Source of the DNA: Clostridiales bacterium
GTDB lineage: Bacteria; Bacillota; Clostridia; Oscillospirales; CAG-272
Assembly (NCBI GenBank): GCA_012511425.1
Contig: JAAZGC010000310.1
Coordinates: forward strand, 1 to 6,409
Direction of reading: 5' to 3'
DNA length: 6,409 bases
Numbering within the stretch: the first letter of the stretch is position 1; every line of letters starts with the position of its first letter. Both the position numbers and the translations under genes were made by a program. The notes under the pieces are model-generated. The model did no database searches, was not told the DNA's origin, and saw only the letters and a program-made list of their open reading frames with translations. Below are positions 6,272 through 6,409 of this stretch, in pieces.

Positions 6272-6409
6272 TTATTCTTCGTCGGCGGGATTTTCTTCCC
6301 GCGAAGACTCGGACTTGTCGGCCTTATCGGCGGATTTATCAGTCTTTTCGGATTTCTTCGCCGTATTTTTGACGGGCGAAATCGTAACGCTCAGGTGTCT
6401 GCCTTCAAG
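6272..6409 (-). CDS. infC: Translation initiation factor IF3, last 45 residues (N-terminal part outside window)
   Basis: IF3 binds the 30S subunit, keeps 50S away and checks the initiator tRNA and start codon. Only the end of the C-terminal domain is inside the window: LEGRHLSVTISPVK matches the closing strand of IF3 (the consensus EGRxMxxxLxP). After it comes a tail of roughly 30 residues built from Lys, Ser, Asp, Glu and Ala, with loosely repeated KS-x-DK units, ending PADEE and TAA. IF3 from E. coli and B. subtilis stops soon after the core strand, so the tail is an extension of unknown role. The identification rests on the short conserved strand together with its position directly before rpmI and rplT, which is strong context. 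Confidence 0.9.
   Translation of the reverse strand, partial: LEGRHLSVTISPVKNTAKKSEKTDKSADKADKSESSREENPADEE

Noticed and set aside
1..6409. CRISPR array, insertion sequence, tRNA or novel defence system
   Set aside because: I saw no spaced direct repeats, terminal inverted repeats, transposase motifs, tRNA cloverleaf or unfamiliar gene cassette; the genes are all conserved housekeeping families.

Overview
The window reads as a stretch of conserved chromosomal backbone from a GC-rich member of the Bacillota, probably class Clostridia (an Oscillospirales-like gut or anaerobe lineage is my best guess). The reasons are the dprA-topA-trmFO order known from Bacillus subtilis (smf-topA-gid), the presence of folate-type TrmFO, the infC-rpmI-rplT cluster, strong GGAGG-type ribosome binding sites and a TTG start codon. 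I see no mobile element, CRISPR array, tRNA or rRNA gene. Every real gene is on the minus strand, so transcription runs from the right end to the left end.

Reading in the direction of transcription: 6409-6272 is the C-terminal end of infC (translation initiation factor IF3), with a long charged tail. After a 126-base spacer come rpmI (ribosomal protein bL35, 6145-5948) and rplT (bL20, 5901-5548). A perfect 10-bp hairpin with a T-tract (5534-5507) forms an intrinsic terminator that closes this ribosomal operon. Only 19 bases later a TrmH/SpoU-family RNA 2'-O-methyltransferase begins (5487-4678), followed after 39 bases by dprA (4638-3331). A 276-base AT-rich then GC-rich spacer (3330-3055) holds a probable promoter and a leader of roughly 170-190 bases for topA (DNA topoisomerase I, 3054-736, TTG start). 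The topA stop codon overlaps the start of trmFO (743 to the left edge, truncated) by 8 bases.

Functionally the window joins translation (IF3, L35, L20, a probable rRNA methylase, the tRNA m5U54 methylase TrmFO) with DNA handling (DprA, which loads RecA on incoming single-stranded DNA, and topoisomerase I, which relaxes negative supercoils). Likely transcription units are infC-rpmI-rplT with partial read-through into methyltransferase-dprA, and a separate topA-trmFO unit.

I found no novel system. The points worth a second look are regulatory: the terminator placed immediately before the methyltransferase start, the long topA leader with a terminator-like hairpin, and the translationally coupled topA/trmFO junction. 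Two start codons (methyltransferase and rpmI) should be placed downstream of the longest open frame.
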